DNA of 6,495 nucleotides from Muribaculaceae bacterium (GTDB lineage: Bacteria > Bacteroidota > Bacteroidia > Bacteroidales > Muribaculaceae), in contig JAIDPP010000147.1 in assembly GCA_029062725.1 (NCBI GenBank), positions 1-6,495 of the forward strand, written 5' to 3'. The first letter of the stretch is position 1. Each line of letters starts with the position of its first letter. The translations under genes were made by a program, and so were the position numbers. Below, one piece after another: positions 5,534-6,495 of this stretch. A model generated the notes under the pieces. The model was not told where the DNA came from, did not search any database, and saw nothing but the letters and a program-made list of their open reading frames with translations.

Positions 5534-6495
5534 ATGAAAAAGAAATTTTTACTTTTTCTGATGGCGCTCGTCTGGTGGCCGCTTCTGATGCAGGCAGCCG
5601 TGGTGGACGGGATTCTATACGAGACGGGCTATAATTGGGAAAGTGGAAGATATGAAGCAACCGTTTACGAATGTGTAAAAGAAGAGCCTAATGAAGTAGT
5701 GATCCCGGCCACTGTCATGGATAACGGTGTAGAATATGCGGTGACCTCTATCAGAAAATCGGCATTCTCTGGTTGCACCTCCCTTACCTCAGTTGTGATA
5801 CCCGAGGGGGTGACATCTATAGGAGAGTATGCTTTCAATGGTTGTTCCTCCATTACTTCAGTCGTGATGCCCGAGGGGATGGCTTCTATCGGAGAGTATG
5901 CTTTCAATGGTTGTTCCTCCCTTACCTCTGTCGTAATACCAAAGGGAATGACAACCATCGCACTGTGGACTTTCAGTAGCTGTTCCTCTCTTACCTCAGT
6001 CGTGATACCCGAAGGGATGACATCTATCGGAGAGTGTGCTTTCACTGGTTGTTCCTCCCTTACCTCGGTCGTGATTCCAGAGGGGATCCTATCTATCGAA
6101 AAATCTGCGTTCTCCGACTGTAGTATAAAAACGGTTGTGTTACCGACTTCTATAAAAAATGTTGGTAGATTTGCTTTTGGGAGCGATAGGTTTGACAACT
6201 GCAACGTTAAGATAGCCTATCCTTCTACATTCGATGCAGAACAATTAGACGGTATTACGTACGAATACGATCCGTTAGATTATAAAGTATTGGAAGATAT
6301 GACTTTGCTTACCACTGAAGGTAAGACATTGGTAATGGTACCTAATGTAGAAGGAGAATATTCTATTCCCGATGGAGTGGAAACGATTACTTCCAGAGCA
6401 TTTGAGGGATGCACCGGCATCTCCACCTTAACCATCCCTGCCTCAGTAAGAACAGTTGAGGCAGATGCCTTCAAGGATTTTTATAATTTAGAACG
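5534..6495 (+). CDS. Second BspA-like leucine-rich repeat protein (3' truncated by window edge)
   Basis: Open from ATG 5534 to the window end, 320 full codons with no stop. Residues 1-21 are a signal peptide (MKKKFLLFLMALVWWPLLMQA), followed by a short strand-rich region and five 23-residue LRR_5 repeats of the form IGEYAFNGCSSLTSVVIPEGM (from residue 73). After a diverged sixth repeat comes a non-repeat insert (about residues 211-265), then GKTLVMVPNVEGEYSIPDGV, which resumes the LRR run. The order matches the upstream protein: its TIPGSVRNVEADAFK corresponds to TIPASVRTVEADAFK here. The first 31 nt differ from the upstream gene at only two positions, so this is a tandem paralogue. A secreted or surface, adhesin-like role is likely. 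The C-terminal architecture is not visible. No promoter is evident in the 99-bp gap, so co-transcription with the upstream gene is possible. Confidence 0.95.
   Translation, partial: MKKKFLLFLMALVWWPLLMQAAVVDGILYETGYNWESGRYEATVYECVKEEPNEVVIPATVMDNGVEYAVTSIRKSAFSGCTSLTSVVIPEGVTSIGEYAFNGCSSITSVVMPEGMASIGEYAFNGCSSLTSVVIPKGMTTIALWTFSSCSSLTSVVIPEGMTSIGECAFTGCSSLTSVVIPEGILSIEKSAFSDCSIKTVVLPTSIKNVGRFAFGSDRFDNCNVKIAYPSTFDAEQLDGITYEYDPLDYKVLEDMTLLTTEGKTLVMVPNVEGEYSIPDGVETITSRAFEGCTGISTLTIPASVRTVEADAFKDFYNLE
5750..6094 (+). repeat. Five tandem 69-bp LRR-coding repeats
   Basis: Units start at 5750, 5819, 5888, 5957 and 6026, each exactly 69 bp (23 codons) and in frame. Long nucleotide identities persist between units: a 30-bp stretch beginning GGAGAGTATGC occurs at 5822 and again at 5891, and nearly the same at 6029. 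The repeats encode the LRR_5 motif. Their nucleotide similarity is higher than in the corresponding region of the upstream paralogue (from 1568), suggesting recent amplification and potential copy-number change. Confidence 0.9.

Noticed and set aside
5750..6094. Regular repeats that might suggest a CRISPR array
   Set aside because: The repeats are contiguous, in frame and protein-coding, with no unique spacers of constant length.
5665..6204. Minus-strand open frame of 179 codons with repeated EVREEQP-like units
   Set aside because: It is the antisense reading of the 69-bp LRR repeats; the repetition comes from the forward gene.

Overview
The window looks like chromosomal DNA from a gut-type member of Bacteroidales (Bacteroidota). 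The evidence is two very similar BspA-like leucine-rich repeat genes with Bacteroidales-style N-termini, start codons preceded by A/T-rich leaders with no Shine-Dalgarno sequence, and promoter-like sites matching the Bacteroidota pattern TTTG - about 20 bp - TAnnTTTG. A family-level assignment (for example Muribaculaceae or Prevotellaceae) cannot be made from this sequence alone.

Layout. Bases 1-43 may hold the first 14 codons of a leftward gene, with a good minus-strand promoter match behind it (61-91). Bases 44-1366 contain no convincing protein gene but are full of structure: a 238-bp segment bounded by perfect 16-bp inverted repeats (147-384, a MITE or IS-remnant candidate), a cluster of four hairpins (446-590), an 11-bp long-range inverted repeat (629-747), and a near-consensus rightward promoter (767-798). 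That promoter is followed at once by a G/C-rich structured segment and a long imperfect hairpin (805-1153, candidate non-coding RNA). Next come REP-like palindromes (1004-1032 and 1234-1257) and a pair of adjacent hairpins (1287-1331) just upstream of the first large gene.

Bases 1367-5434 encode a complete 1355-residue secreted BspA-like protein. It has a signal peptide, two LRR_5 blocks, a strongly charged linker and a C-terminal domain resembling a type IX secretion sorting tail. After a 99-bp gap holding a long stem-loop (5447-5492), a second paralogue starts at 5534 and runs off the right edge. Its first 320 codons include five exact 69-bp-period LRR repeats.

The two large genes form a tandem paralogous array of probable surface or secreted adhesin-like proteins. 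Their nearly identical first 31 nucleotides, homologous N-terminal segments and internal 69-bp repeats suggest growth by duplication and recombination. Base composition changes strongly inside the first gene (23% G+C at 1921-1980 against 67% at 5041-5100, counted by eye), which fits a mosaic origin. Nothing here clearly defines a new enzymatic or defence system. The least explained material is the structured intergenic region 390-1366.
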